Assembly (NCBI GenBank): GCA_041389525.1
Contig: JAWKRR010000018.1
Location: 49,962 to 113,961 of the forward strand
Source of the DNA: JACKFB01 sp041389525
Lineage (GTDB): Bacteria > Myxococcota_A > UBA9042 > PHBI01 > JACKFB01
DNA length: 64,000 nt
Direction of reading: 5' to 3'
Positions 36,687-45,918 of the stretch are shown here, piece after piece. The position numbers were made by a program, and so were the translations under genes. Position 1 is the stretch's first letter; each line of letters begins with the position of its first letter. Under the pieces are notes generated by a model, which saw only the letters and a program-made list of their open reading frames with translations, searched no databases and had not been told where the DNA came from.

Positions 36687-37116
36687 AGCGGCACCTCGCA
36701 TCAGGGCGCGGACCGACCTCTCCCGAGGATGGCACACGCGTTTGCAGACTTTAGGATGTGCCGATTAGCGCATATGCCCCTCGCGACGGTCAACTCGACA
36801 ATGAATTTCTTTGCAACGCTTGGCCCGGATGAGTCCCCAGCAGTGGGGAAATCGGCGTCTCAAATGGCACAAGCAATGTGCGCAATTCGGCTGCACATCG
36901 CGGTTTGCGGCTCGCCGGCCCAGCGCGCATATCCGGGCCTGATGATGCGGCGGACCGGGCACTCCTCAGCCTGGACCGAGCCTTCCCCGCGCCTCCGAAA
37001 AGATCAGCGCTCGCCGTAGTCAGCCCTGTGCGGGTCTACCATCTGCTTCAGCCCCCGCCAGGGCGCAGTTGCTGTAGTATTCAAAGTGACTGCTGCGCTT
37101 GACGGAGGGTCGCACT
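36687..37116. other. Intergenic region of 430 bp, lower GC, no gene recognised
   Basis: Lies between divergent starts of the Cys-rich lipoprotein and putA. GC content drops compared with the neighbours, and short frames on both strands carry no recognisable domain. It may hold promoters and possibly remnants of a mobile element. A GGAGGG ribosome site precedes the putA ATG (37104-37109). Confidence 0.4.
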
Positions 37117-40100
37117 ATGAGCGCCGAGTGGGACGGGCTGCTGGCGGAGGCGCGGGCTCAGCTGGCTGGGTTGCGCGGGCGGGCTGGCGTCGACGTCGCG
37201 GCCGAGAGTCTCGCGCTGGCCGCCCGCATTCAGCGGCTGTCGCTGCTCGGCAGCACCCGCGACGAGCAGAAGCACGCGGCGCGCATGGAGCGGATGGTCG
37301 CCGACGCGCCGGGGCGCGCGCTGACGGCCGCGATGACCGACCAGGTCTTTCGCAGCCGCGACGCCGCGCGGGTCGCGTCGGTGTTCCAGGACCTCGTCGC
37401 CACCTACGGCATCCCCAGCTATTTCACCGGCACCGAGCGCCGCTTGCTGGGCCTCTTTCGCAGCGTCGGTGTCCATCTGCCGCGGCTCAGCGTGCCGGCG
37501 GTCCGCGCCCAGGTCGTCCGCGAGGCGCGCCAGGTCGTGCTGCCGGGCGAGGACGCCGCACTCACCGAACGCCTCCGCGCCATGGTCTCCGCCGGCGCAC
37601 ACGTGAACCTGAACCACCTCGGCGAGGCCATCGTCGGCGAGGCCGAGGCCGCCCGGCGCCTAGAGACCATCACCACCCACATCGCGCGCCCCGAGGTGAC
37701 CTCGGTCTCCGTCAAAATCTCAGCCATTTGCTCACAAATCGAGCTGCTCGCCTTCGACCAAACCCTCGCGCTGCTGGCCGAGCGCCTGGCCAGCCTCGTC
37801 CGCGCCGCCCAGGCCCGCCCGAACCCGCCGCTGGTCTACCTGGACATGGAGGAATACCGCGACCTCCACCTCACCGTGGCGCTCTTTCGGCGCGTCCTGG
37901 ACACCCCCGAGTTCCTGAGCGCCTCCGCCGGCATCGTGCTCCAGGCCTATCTCCCAGACTCTTTCGCAGTGCAGCAATCGCTTCTGACGTGGGCCCACGC
38001 GCGAGTCGCCCGCGGCGGCGCCCCCCCGCGGCTGCGCCTCGTCAAAGGCGCCAACCTCGCCATGGAGCAGGTCGACGCCTCCCTCCACGGCTGGCCCCAG
38101 GCGCCCTTCCCCGCGAAGACCTTGGTCGACGCCAACTTCAAGCGCATGGTCGCCCTGGGCACCCAGCCCGAAAACGCCGCCGCCCTGCACCTCGGCATCG
38201 CAACGCACAACGTCTTCGACCTCGCCCACGGCCTCGTCCTGCGCGCGCTCCACGGCACCGAGGACCACGTCGGCTTCGAGATGCTCGAGGGCATGGCCGA
38301 GCCCACCCGCCGCGTCGTCCAGGTCCTCGCCAACGATCTGCTGGTCTACGCCCCCGCCGTCACCGCCGACGAGATGCAGAGCGCCATCGCCTACCTGATT
38401 CGCCGCTTCGACGAGAACAGCGGCCCCGAGAACTTCCTGGGCCGCTGCGCCGCCGCGGTTCCAAATAGTCAGGCGTGGACTGACGAATCGGCGCGCTTCT
38501 CCGCCTCGCTGGCCGCCGCCGCGACCCTGGACTCGCGCCCCCGCCGCACCCAGGACCGCCGCGTCGTGACACCCCCGCCCGAGATCGGCGGCCCCTTCAC
38601 CAACGAACCCGACACCGACTGGTCGCTCCCCCACAACCGCGCCTGGATCCACGACGAGCTAGCCCGCTGGCAAGCCTCCGCCGCCGCCGTCCCCCTCCGC
38701 GTCCCCTCGTCATCGCCAGCGAAACCACCACCGATGGCCCCGCCATCCCACCCCGCCCCGGCACCGACCCCTCGCGCCCCGGCAACTCTACCAGACCGCG
38801 CTGGCCGACGAAGCCCTCGTCTCCCGCGCCCTCGACCGCGCCCGCGCCGCCGCCCCCGCTGGTCCGCCTCGGCCTCCCCGCCCGCGCCCGCGTCTGCGCC
38901 GCCGCCGCCCAAGGCCTCCGCGCCGCCCGCGGCCCCCTCATCTGCGCCATGCTCGCCGACGCCGCCAAAGCCATCCCCGAGGGCGACCGCGAGGTCTCCG
39001 AGGCCATCGACTTCGCCGAGTACTACCACCGCTCGCTCAGCGACCACCTCGCCTCCGCCGAGCTCACCGCCGCCCCCCTCGGCGTCGTCGTCGTCACCCC
39101 GCCCTGGAACTTCCCCCTCGCCATCGCCGCCGGCGGCGTCTTCGCAGCCCTGGCCACCGGCAACGCCACCATCCTCAAACCCGCCCCCGAGACCGCGCTG
39201 GTCGCCCACCACCTCGCCGAAATCCTCTGGGCCGCCGGCGTCCCCCGCGACGTGCTGCAGCTCATCCACTGCCACGACGAGCCCGTCGGCACCGCCCTCA
39301 TCGCCGACCCCCGCGTCGACGCCGTCTCACCGGCGCCTCCGCCACCGCCCGCAAAGTTCGCCGCCTTGGCCCCAACCCGCCCGCTCTTCGCCGAGACCGG
39401 CGGCAAAAACGCCATCATCGTCAGCGCCCCGGCCGACCGCGACTTGGCCGTCAAGCACGCCCTCGCCTCAGCCTTCGGCCACGCCGGCCAAAAATGCAGC
39501 GCCGCCAGCCTGCTCATCGCCGAAGCCGAGGTCTACGACGGCCCGCCTTCCTCGCCCGCCTCACCGACGCCGCCGCCAGCCTCCACGTCGGCAGCGCCTA
39601 CGACCCCCGCGCCGTCGTGACCCCGCTGATTCACCCCCCCGAGGGCCCACTCCTCCGCGGCCTGACCCAGCTAGATCCAGGCGAAACCTGGCTACTCCAG
39701 CCCCGCCAAGACCCCGAAAACCCCGCCCTCTGGTCCCCCGGCGTCAAGATCGGCGTCGAACCCGGCTCATTCACCCACCAAACCGAGCTCTTCGGCCCCG
39801 TCCTAGCGGTGATGCGCGCCCGCGACCTCGACCACGCCATCGCGCTCGCCAACGCCACCCCCTACGGCCTCACCTCCGGCCTCAGCAGCCTCGACGTCCG
39901 CGAACACACCCGCTGGCTAGCCGCCATCGACGCCGGCAACTGCTACATCAACCGCACCATCACCGGAGCCATCGTCCAACGCCAACCCTTCGGAGGCCGC
40001 AAAGCCTCGTCCTTCGGCTACGGCACCAAAGCAGGAGGCCCCGACTACGTCCTCCAGTTCTGCCACCTCCGAGACGCCGCCCCGCCAGCCGAGACCACAA

Positions 40101-40696
40101 CCCCACCGCCCGAGCTCGAGTCGCTCCTAAAGGCCATACAAATCCTAGTAGAACCGTCCGCCCACCCGTCGCTAGCGCGCGCCGCCGCCAGCTACGCCCA
40201 CGCCTGGGAGCACTGGTTCGCAAAGTCCCACGACCCCCAGCGCCTGCTCGGCCAACACAACCACCTCCGCTACCAACCCCGCCGAGGAGTGCTGCTCCGA
40301 ATCGAACCCAATGCCACCGCAGAGGATCTCGGGCTGGCGCTCCTAGCCGCCGCCACCGCCAGAATCGAACTGGCAATATCCCTGGCCCCCACCCACCCAA
40401 TTGCAGCAACCCTCAGCACCCCCGGCGCGCAACCAGCCCCAACACTCGAAACGTCCGAGTCCCTAGCCGCCCGCCTACCAGCCACCACAAGGCACCTAAG
40501 AGTCCTCGGCACCGTCCCCGCCATCCTAGCCGCCCGCGCAGCGGCCGCAGACATCACCCTAGACCCCCGCCCCCCCGTAGCCCTCGGCCGCGTCGAGCTA
40601 GCCCGGTGGATGCTGGAACAGAGCGTCTCGTCCGACTACCACCGCTACGGCAACCTAGGCCTCGCCGAATCCGACGAGCGCAGCCCCGTGCTCTAG
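37117..40696 (+). CDS. putA: Bifunctional proline dehydrogenase/aldehyde dehydrogenase, frame disrupted
   Basis: Start at the ATG at 37117 after GGAGGG. The first about 500 codons read as an intact proline dehydrogenase barrel: YLDMEEYRDLHLTV, LRLVKGANLAMEQ, GIATHNVFDL. This FAD enzyme oxidises proline to pyrroline-5-carboxylate. The second half is the aldehyde dehydrogenase that makes glutamate: TPPWNFPLAIAAGGVFAALA, FAETGGKNAIIV (Glu), GHAGQKCSAASLL (catalytic Cys), ELFGPVLAVM. A C-terminal region like that of long PutA proteins follows. It lacks the RHH DNA-binding domain. The frame changes near 38705, 38785, 38852, 39325, 39355 and 39545. Because every segment is conserved, the changes look like sequence error, but a pseudogene is possible. 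Confidence 0.85.
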
Positions 40697-40922
40697 GCGG
40701 GCGGGGGACCCGACCCAGCCATGGGCACCGCTTTGCGCCCGATCCGGCGGGATCACTCAGGGTCAGACGCCGCGTCCCGCACCGCGCTACGGGGGGGGGC
40801 GCGGGTCAGACACTGTGGGCGCTCCACGCATACGCAGCCCAATCTACCGTTGTGAGGCCCCCCGCGCGTTCTCATCGGCCTCGGTGTCGAGGCCCACGGC
40901 AACCGCCAGCCGTGGAGGTTGC

Positions 40923-41861
40923 TCAGGTACCCGACGCGGGATCTCGGAATCTTTCCGGCAGCAGACTTCGGGCCACGTGCGCCAGAGGTTCACGGGCTGC
41001 GAGCCACTCTGGGGGGATCGTAGCACCGGGCTCGAGGGCCACGATCCCCCCGACGATGGCGCAGGTGGTGTCACGATCGCCAAGCGCGCTCACTGTGGCC
41101 CACATCGCTTCTTCGAACTGGCCTAGGTGCCGTGCGACAAGCCATATGCAGAACGGAACGGTATCCTCAGCGATTACTTGGCTCCCATTGCCGAGTTTGG
41201 CCCCCGCCACTGCAGGCTCGACGTCGAGCGACAGCCGGGCGGCGCACTCGATTCCTGCGCGAGTGGTGCCGGCAGGGGTGTGGGCCAGCACGGTCTCAAA
41301 CAGGTCTCGCGCGTCCTGTCCGTCTGAGGCGGCCCACGCGGCGGCAATCGCGACCGCAATGGCGCCAGCCTGTCCTTCCGGATGGGCGTGGGTTACCTCC
41401 GCCGAATGCCGCGCTGCGTCCGTCGCGGCGCGCGGGTCGTCTGCGAAGTAGGCGCCGATTGGCGCCGCGCGCATCGCGCCGCCATTTCCCATTGACCCAC
41501 GACCCCCAAACACGCTGCACGCCACTTCCCGCCACGGTTCTCCGAGCGCGATGCGGTTCAGGATCTCGTGGGCCGTGCCGCCGTAGCCGCGGCGTGGGTC
41601 CAGGACGTAGCGCGCACCGAACAGCTCCGCCAGGAGGTCGCGGTCGATCCGCGATCTCTGGACGAGCACGTCGACGATCGACTGAGCCATGACGGTATCA
41701 TCTGTGTACCCCCACGGGGGAGCGGGGACCGCGCGCGACGCGATGAGCTGGATTGCGACACCCGGATGCGTGAAGAATCGCTCGCCGAAGGCATCGCCGA
41801 CCGACAGTCCGGCCAACGACTTCCGCGCGTTCCTCCTGCGTTGCTCGGTTGTCAGGCTCAT
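40923..41861 (-). CDS. ADP-ribosylglycohydrolase family protein
   Basis: The ATG at 41861 gives 312 aa. The family signatures are clear: GLSVGDAFGERFF at residues about 17-30, GYTDDTVMAQSIV (the metal-binding TDD), GGRGSMGNGGAMRAAPIGAY, and the C-terminal GDRDTTCAIVGGIVAL (D-x-D-T for the second magnesium). These enzymes (DraG/ARH type) remove ADP-ribose from proteins or small molecules in the cytoplasm. No ADP-ribosyltransferase gene is in the window, so the substrate is not known. The gene is single and leftward. Confidence 0.9.
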   Translation of the reverse strand: MSLTTEQRRRNARKSLAGLSVGDAFGERFFTHPGVAIQLIASRAVPAPPWGYTDDTVMAQSIVDVLVQRSRIDRDLLAELFGARYVLDPRRGYGGTAHEILNRIALGEPWREVACSVFGGRGSMGNGGAMRAAPIGAYFADDPRAATDAARHSAEVTHAHPEGQAGAIAVAIAAAWAASDGQDARDLFETVLAHTPAGTTRAGIECAARLSLDVEPAVAGAKLGNGSQVIAEDTVPFCIWLVARHLGQFEEAMWATVSALGDRDTTCAIVGGIVALEPGATIPPEWLAAREPLAHVARSLLPERFRDPASGT

Positions 41862-42146
41862 CGTGTTGCTCGTTGCGGGTCCGCATGATGCCGTCCCAAC
41901 GGGCGATGGCGCAATGCGAGCGATGTGAGTGGCGGTGTCTGTGTGAGCGGCCGTGCCTGACCCCCGCACTCCGCACATAGCGCGTGGACCCGTACAGACG
42001 TTCGCGGGAGGAACGCCCCTTTGGGGACGCCCACCGCACAGGTCCCGGCGCGCGGACTCACCGCATCGGGCTACTACCTTGGGTCAGGCGCATCGCGAAT
42101 CGCTGGTCTACGAGAACAACCGGGGAAATCACTCCATCCGATGATC

Positions 42147-43266
42147 CTACGCCGCTCGGCCTCCATCTGTCCGCGACTCATCAACAATGGGCCGGCGGGC
42201 TCTCGCGAGGTCGGCGAGGATGTGGAGGGCGATGGTGTAGTCCATCGATTCGCCGCGCCAGCCGGGTATCGTCGTGGTGGGGCCGAGGTCGAGGCCGCGG
42301 CGGCGGTGCTCGGCGGCGAGGCGGTCGGGGGCGCCGGGGGCGAGGGGCGGCAGCGGCGGCGCGGGGAGGAGTTCGCAGCCCTCGGGGGTGAAGAAGCGGA
42401 GCTGGCCGGAGGGGGCGCGCGCGACCTCGAAGCCGCCTTCGTGGACGAGGCGGTGGTGGCGGCGGCAGAGGAGGACGAGGTTCGTGAGGCTGGTCTCGCC
42501 GCCCTCGGCCCAGTGTCGGATGTGGTGGCCGTCGACGAAGCGGCGGTTCTGGCAGCCGGGAAAGCGGCAGCCGCCGTCGCGGATTCGCAGCGCGCGGCCG
42601 ATGGCGGAGGGGATCGCGCGGGAGCGCCGGCCGATCGAGAGCGGCTCGCCGTGCTCACCGTCGATGACACGGAGGAGGCTCGCGTCGCAAGCGAGACGTC
42701 GCGTTGTCTCCGGGGCCAGCCGCGGGCCGTCCTCGACCGCGCTCCGGCCCTCGGTCTCCGGGTCGGCAAGCGTCGCGGCGTCGACGTGCACGATGACCTG
42801 GTGCCGCTCGCCTCCCGCGAGCTCGCCCGGTCCGTGGGCCAGCCAGCTCTCCGCGAGCTTCCCGAGGGCGTCGGATCTTTCCGCGGAAAGATCCCCGCGC
42901 TCCTCCCCGGCGCTGTGCGCCTCCTCGCGCACCAGCTCCCGGGCCGCCTCGAGCGCTCGCAGAAGCAGCGCGCCGTCCTCCGGCCCGAGGCGTCCCTTCA
43001 GAAGGTGTTCCCATATTCGGACCGAGCGGGGCGCCAGCGACGTCTTTTCAGGGGCTTACGCGCGGAGGGCGCTTGCCGAGCGCAAGAAACCGACGCGCGC
43101 AAGTTCCTGAAAAGACATGAGCCAGCCGTGCGACGGGAGAATATGGGAACACCTTCGCAGCACGAGCGAGCCGTCTCAGATGCGCCGCCAGCTCGGTAAT
43201 CCGGTCCCCGAGCGCGTCGTTCGAGCAGCCCCCCAGCCCCTCGTCCCATGCCAGTGCCGCGGTCAT
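42147..43266 (-). pseudogene. DUF222/HNH endonuclease family gene with its core replaced by a palindrome
   Basis: The ATG at 43266 opens a DUF222-like N-terminus (ALAWDEGLGGCSNDALGDRI, TELAAHLRRLARAAK). After about 37 codons the sequence enters a nested inverted repeat (43001-43156). Beyond it, the frame reads LKGRLGPEDGALLLRALEAA, the late part of DUF222, and then a full HNH domain: RDGGCRFPGCQNRRFVDGHH and LTNLVLLCRRHHRLVHEGG. Thus roughly 100 residues of the DUF222 core appear missing. The HNH half alone (from about 42932) could still be translated. These genes often occur in many copies in a genome and are thought to be mobile or selfish nucleases. Confidence 0.75.
43001..43156. repeat. 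156-bp nested inverted repeat inside the HNH gene
   Basis: Outer arms: GAAGGTGTTCCCATATTC at 43001-43018 and its exact reverse complement at 43139-43156 (18 bp). Middle arms: GTCTTTTCAGG at 43042-43052 and CCTGAAAAGAC at 43106-43116 (11 bp). Inner arms: 43055-43064 with 43094-43103 (9 of 10). No target duplication is evident at its borders. Confidence 0.85.
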
Positions 43267-43292
43267 ATTCCACTCCCGTCGGTTGAAGGAGT

Positions 43293-43298
43293 ATTATA
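43293..43298 (-). promoter_or_regulatory. Perfect TATAAT -10 element upstream of the HNH gene
   Basis: On the minus strand the hexamer TATAAT lies 27 bp before the ATG at 43266, in an AT-rich island. A poor -35 (CTGATA) lies 17 bp further upstream. Distance to the start would give a short leader of about 20 nt. Confidence 0.45.
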
Positions 43299-43487
43299 CT
43301 GAACCAATGTCACGGTATCAGCCGGAAAAGGGGATGCGGGACAGACCCGTCTCGGGAGGATGCACCGGTCTCGGGAACTCGATAATACCCTATAATCATA
43401 TGCCCTTAGGCGCGCGGCCCGTGCCGGGGCGTCGCGTGGTCGCGCGCGCTCCTGCCTAGTGACGTCACAGCCCGAGATCGGCTGGCG

Positions 43488-43516
43488 GCAAGTCCTAAGT
43501 CTTGACACGACCCCTG
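43488..43516 (-). repeat. Diverged copy of the 30-bp dispersed repeat
   Basis: Aligned on the minus strand without gaps, 23 of 29 bases match the intact copy at 35945-35973, including both ends (CAGGGGTCG and GACTTGC) and the central GACTT. Confidence 0.6.
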
Positions 43517-43915
43517 GGCGCGCGGCTGCGATCAGGGGTGGCCCTCCTGGGGGGCGGCCGGCGATGGCGCGGTCGAGTTCGGACGCGGCGGTGACGGCGG
43601 CGTGACGGGCGCTGCGGCGGGTGTTTTGCCGTCTTACGGCCGGTGATGCCCGGGCAGATGCTCGTGCGTGGCCGGGGGTTGGCGGTGGTTTGGGGGGCGC
43701 CGGGAGGCCGGCGAGCGGCGGCGACGTGTGGGGTGCATCTTTTGGAATTCTTTGGAGTTCGGTGGCTCGGTGCTGTCCTTTTCCACAGATACGTGGTTCA
43801 TGCGGGTCATCGGCGGCGCCAATATCGGCTACGTCGTGGAATCGGGCGCCTTTCGTCCGAGCCCGGGGAGCGACGCTCAACTGCTCGCCCCCCGTATCCC
43901 GAGAGTGAGATAAAG

Positions 43916-44263
43916 ATGTCGAAGAAGCTTTTTGTCGGTGGTCTTAGCTGGGACACCAATGATGCCAGCCTTGAGCAGGCCTTTTCCTCGTTTGGCGAGG
44001 TCACTGAAGCCAAGGTGATCACCGATCGCGAGACCGGCCGTTCGCGCGGTTTTGGTTTCGTCACGTTCACCGACGGCGCGTCGGCGGACAAGGCCGCCAA
44101 GGAGATGGATAACTCCACGCTCGACGGCCGCGCGATCCGGGTCAATGAGGCCGAGGACAAGCGCTCCGGCGGCGGCGGCGGCGGCGGTGGTCGTGGCGGC
44201 GGCGGCGGTGGTCGCGGCGGCGGCGGCGGCTACGGCGGCGGCGGTGGTGGCGATCGCTGGTAG
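43916..44263 (+). CDS. Glycine-rich RNA-binding protein (RRM)
   Basis: 115 aa. A single RNA-recognition motif spans residues 1-80: RNP2 is LFVGGL (residues 5-10) and RNP1 is RGFGFVTF (about 43-50), both complete with aromatic residues. The tail (residues about 82-115) is Gly/Arg-rich, ending GGDRW. This is the usual form of bacterial cold- or stress-induced RNA-binding proteins, which bind single-stranded RNA in the cytoplasm. The start at 43916 is fixed by the RRM beginning right after MSKK. A strong intrinsic terminator follows the gene. Confidence 0.95.
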   Translation: MSKKLFVGGLSWDTNDASLEQAFSSFGEVTEAKVITDRETGRSRGFGFVTFTDGASADKAAKEMDNSTLDGRAIRVNEAEDKRSGGGGGGGGRGGGGGGRGGGGGYGGGGGGDRW

Positions 44264-44314
44264 TCCCCGCGGGGACTGAGCGGCTGACCTAGGGTCGACC
44301 GCAAAGCGAGATTG

Positions 44315-44350
44315 GAAAGGCGGAGCCCACAGGTTCCGCCTTTTCTTTTT
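44315..44350 (+). terminator. Rho-independent terminator after the RNA-binding protein gene
   Basis: The arms AAAGGCGGA (44316-44324) and TCCGCCTTT (44335-44343) pair perfectly over 9 bp with a 10-base loop, followed by a T-rich run TTTCTTTTT. It is the clearest terminator in the window. Confidence 0.9.
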
Positions 44351-44382
44351 GTGACCTCGGGCCGTCTGCGCGCGCGCGGCCG

Positions 44383-45306
44383 TCAGTCGTTGATGTTGAC
44401 CTCGATAAAGAAGCCGCGGAAGTCCTCGATGTCGAGCCAGCCCGTCCCATTGGGGTGGTTGCGCCCGTGGGGGTTGAAGAGCTTCAGGCGCTTGCCCTCC
44501 ACGTCGACGTCCACGATGGCGTAGGCGTGCCAGAAGATGAGGCCCGTCACGCGGCCGGTCAGCGCGACCTTCTTCTCGCTCGCGCCCTCGCCCTTGGGCG
44601 CCAGGACCGTGACCGGCGCCTTGCCGTCCTTGGCCTTCTTCAGCTTGGCGAGGATCCAGTCGGCCGTCTTGTCATGCGGATCGAAGCGGCTCGCGCCGTC
44701 ATTGGTCAGATCGTCCACGGCCGTCCCCGGGTTGCCGCCGTTCGGTCCGCCGATCACCTCGGTCCCGCCCTTCTCCTGGGCGTACGCCTTCTCGATGATG
44801 AGCGGCCACAAGGCCTTGGTGCTGGTCACTGAACCGTGCCTGCCGACCTCGAAATCGGCGCTCACGGTCTGAGTCGCTGACTTGAAGAGCCCGATCCCCT
44901 TGAAGGTGACGGTGTATGTGCCGTTGCCGTGGTCCTGGATGGCGTTGACGATGCGGGACGCGTCCGCGTTCACGATGGCCGCCATCGCCGCGAACAGGTA
45001 GCAGTCGTTCAGCCCCCCCTGACGGATGTCCGCGAGGCTGGGCGGCAGCGTCTTGCCTTCCGCGTCGGTGGCCCACAGCGTGCCCGCCGGCTTCTCGGTC
45101 GGCACGGCGGCCTTCTCGCCTGCCCGCCCCGCCGTGGCGCCCTCGGGTTGTGGCGCCAGCGCGGCGGCGCCCTCCTCGTAGGACATCCCGCGAAGCTGAG
45201 TCGCCAGCCCGTCACCGCCGCCCGCTAGCCCGCCCGAGGCGCCGCCGGGCGCGGGGCCGCCGCTGGTCGCGTCGGGGCGCTCGGCCTTCGTGCCCGCCGC
45301 GCTCAC
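44383..45306 (-). CDS. Calpain-like cysteine protease (family C2 type)
   Basis: The start is the GTG at 45306, whose GTGA overlaps the stop of the small upstream gene, so translation is probably coupled (307 aa). Residues 1-85 are a low-complexity Ala/Gly/Pro segment with no signal peptide. The protease core follows: RQGGLNDCYLFAAMAAIV (catalytic Cys with the calpain G-x-x-x-D-C-Y pattern), FWHAYAIVDVDVEGKRLKLF (catalytic His) and NPHGRNHPNGTGWLDIEDF (catalytic Asn and following Trp). No calcium-binding domains are present. Bacterial calpain-like proteins without a signal are sometimes effectors of contact-dependent systems, which would be consistent with a partner gene but is inference. Confidence 0.85.
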   Translation of the reverse strand: MSAAGTKAERPDATSGGPAPGGASGGLAGGGDGLATQLRGMSYEEGAAALAPQPEGATAGRAGEKAAVPTEKPAGTLWATDAEGKTLPPSLADIRQGGLNDCYLFAAMAAIVNADASRIVNAIQDHGNGTYTVTFKGIGLFKSATQTVSADFEVGRHGSVTSTKALWPLIIEKAYAQEKGGTEVIGGPNGGNPGTAVDDLTNDGASRFDPHDKTADWILAKLKKAKDGKAPVTVLAPKGEGASEKKVALTGRVTGLIFWHAYAIVDVDVEGKRLKLFNPHGRNHPNGTGWLDIEDFRGFFIEVNIND

Positions 45307-45590
45307 TGTGTCACCTGACGCAGCACCAGCAGCCCCGGCGCGTCGCGTCCACGCTCCACACGCGCCACGCAGTACCGGTCCGCGCCCAGCGTGACCACGC
45401 TGCCCGCCCGCACGGTCTCCTGCCACTCGCGGTCGTCCGCGGTGTCCATGATCGACAGCACCGCGCTCATCACCCGCTGAGTGCCGCCACCTTCAGCCGG
45501 AAACTCGCGCTCCAGCAGGTTGATAGCCGCCACCAGGTGGCCCGAGAACTCACGCTGCGTGGTCTCTCGGATCTCGACTTCCGCTCCCAT
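45303..45590 (-). CDS. Small protein coupled to the calpain-like protease gene
   Basis: The ATG at 45590 follows a good ribosome site (GGAGGG), so the 95-aa product is preferred to a longer frame from 45794. It begins MGAEVEIRETTQREFSGHLV, has a helical N-terminal half and a beta-rich end (VRAGSVVTLGADRYCVARVE, GLLVLRQVTQ). I do not recognise a family. Its stop overlaps the GTG of the protease by four bases. A chaperone, immunity or regulatory partner of the protease is possible but not shown. Confidence 0.7.
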   Translation of the reverse strand: MGAEVEIRETTQREFSGHLVAAINLLEREFPAEGGGTQRVMSAVLSIMDTADDREWQETVRAGSVVTLGADRYCVARVERGRDAPGLLVLRQVTQ

Positions 45591-45918
45591 ATTCCCTCCA
45601 TTGGCGGCCGTACAGCCCACGTCAAGCGCCGCGCCCTGCTCCACCGCCGTCGTCGCGCCGCGCTTTCCCGCGTCGGCCTCGCGACACCCCGCGCCCCACG
45701 CGGTCGCGACAAGGCCCACGCAAGCGACGCGCGCGGCGAGCACCGCCACTCGCCCGCTGCCGCGAATCCCGCTCTGGCTGGACGGCTCAAACAACGCAAA
45801 CCCCGTGCCGGTCGGCTTCGCACGGGCTCGCCAGCACGGTTGGAGTATAGCCCGAATCCCGCGCCCCTCAACCGCCCGCCCGGGAAACAGACGGCATTGC
45901 GCGGCAGAGGCCCCAGCG

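Larger units (their letters stand above)
43267..43915. other. Long intergenic region (649 bp) between HNH and RNA-binding protein genes
   Basis: Holds the HNH promoter, a copy of the CAGCCCGAGATCGGC motif (43468-43482), a diverged minus-strand copy of the 30-bp repeat (43488-43516), and, near 43,740-43,762, two near-identical 10-mers (TTTGGAATTC, TTTGGAGTTC) in an AT-rich stretch. Its last part is probably a long leader of the RNA-binding protein gene, as is usual for cold-inducible genes. No protein gene is supported. Confidence 0.45.

Noticed and set aside
43502..43507. TTGACA as a -35 element for the RNA-binding protein gene
   Set aside because: No -10 element lies at the right distance, and it is part of the diverged dispersed repeat.
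45591..45794. Longer start for the small protein, giving a lipoprotein-like N-terminus
   Set aside because: The internal ATG at 45590 has a much better ribosome site and the upstream extension looks like non-coding sequence; not fully excluded.
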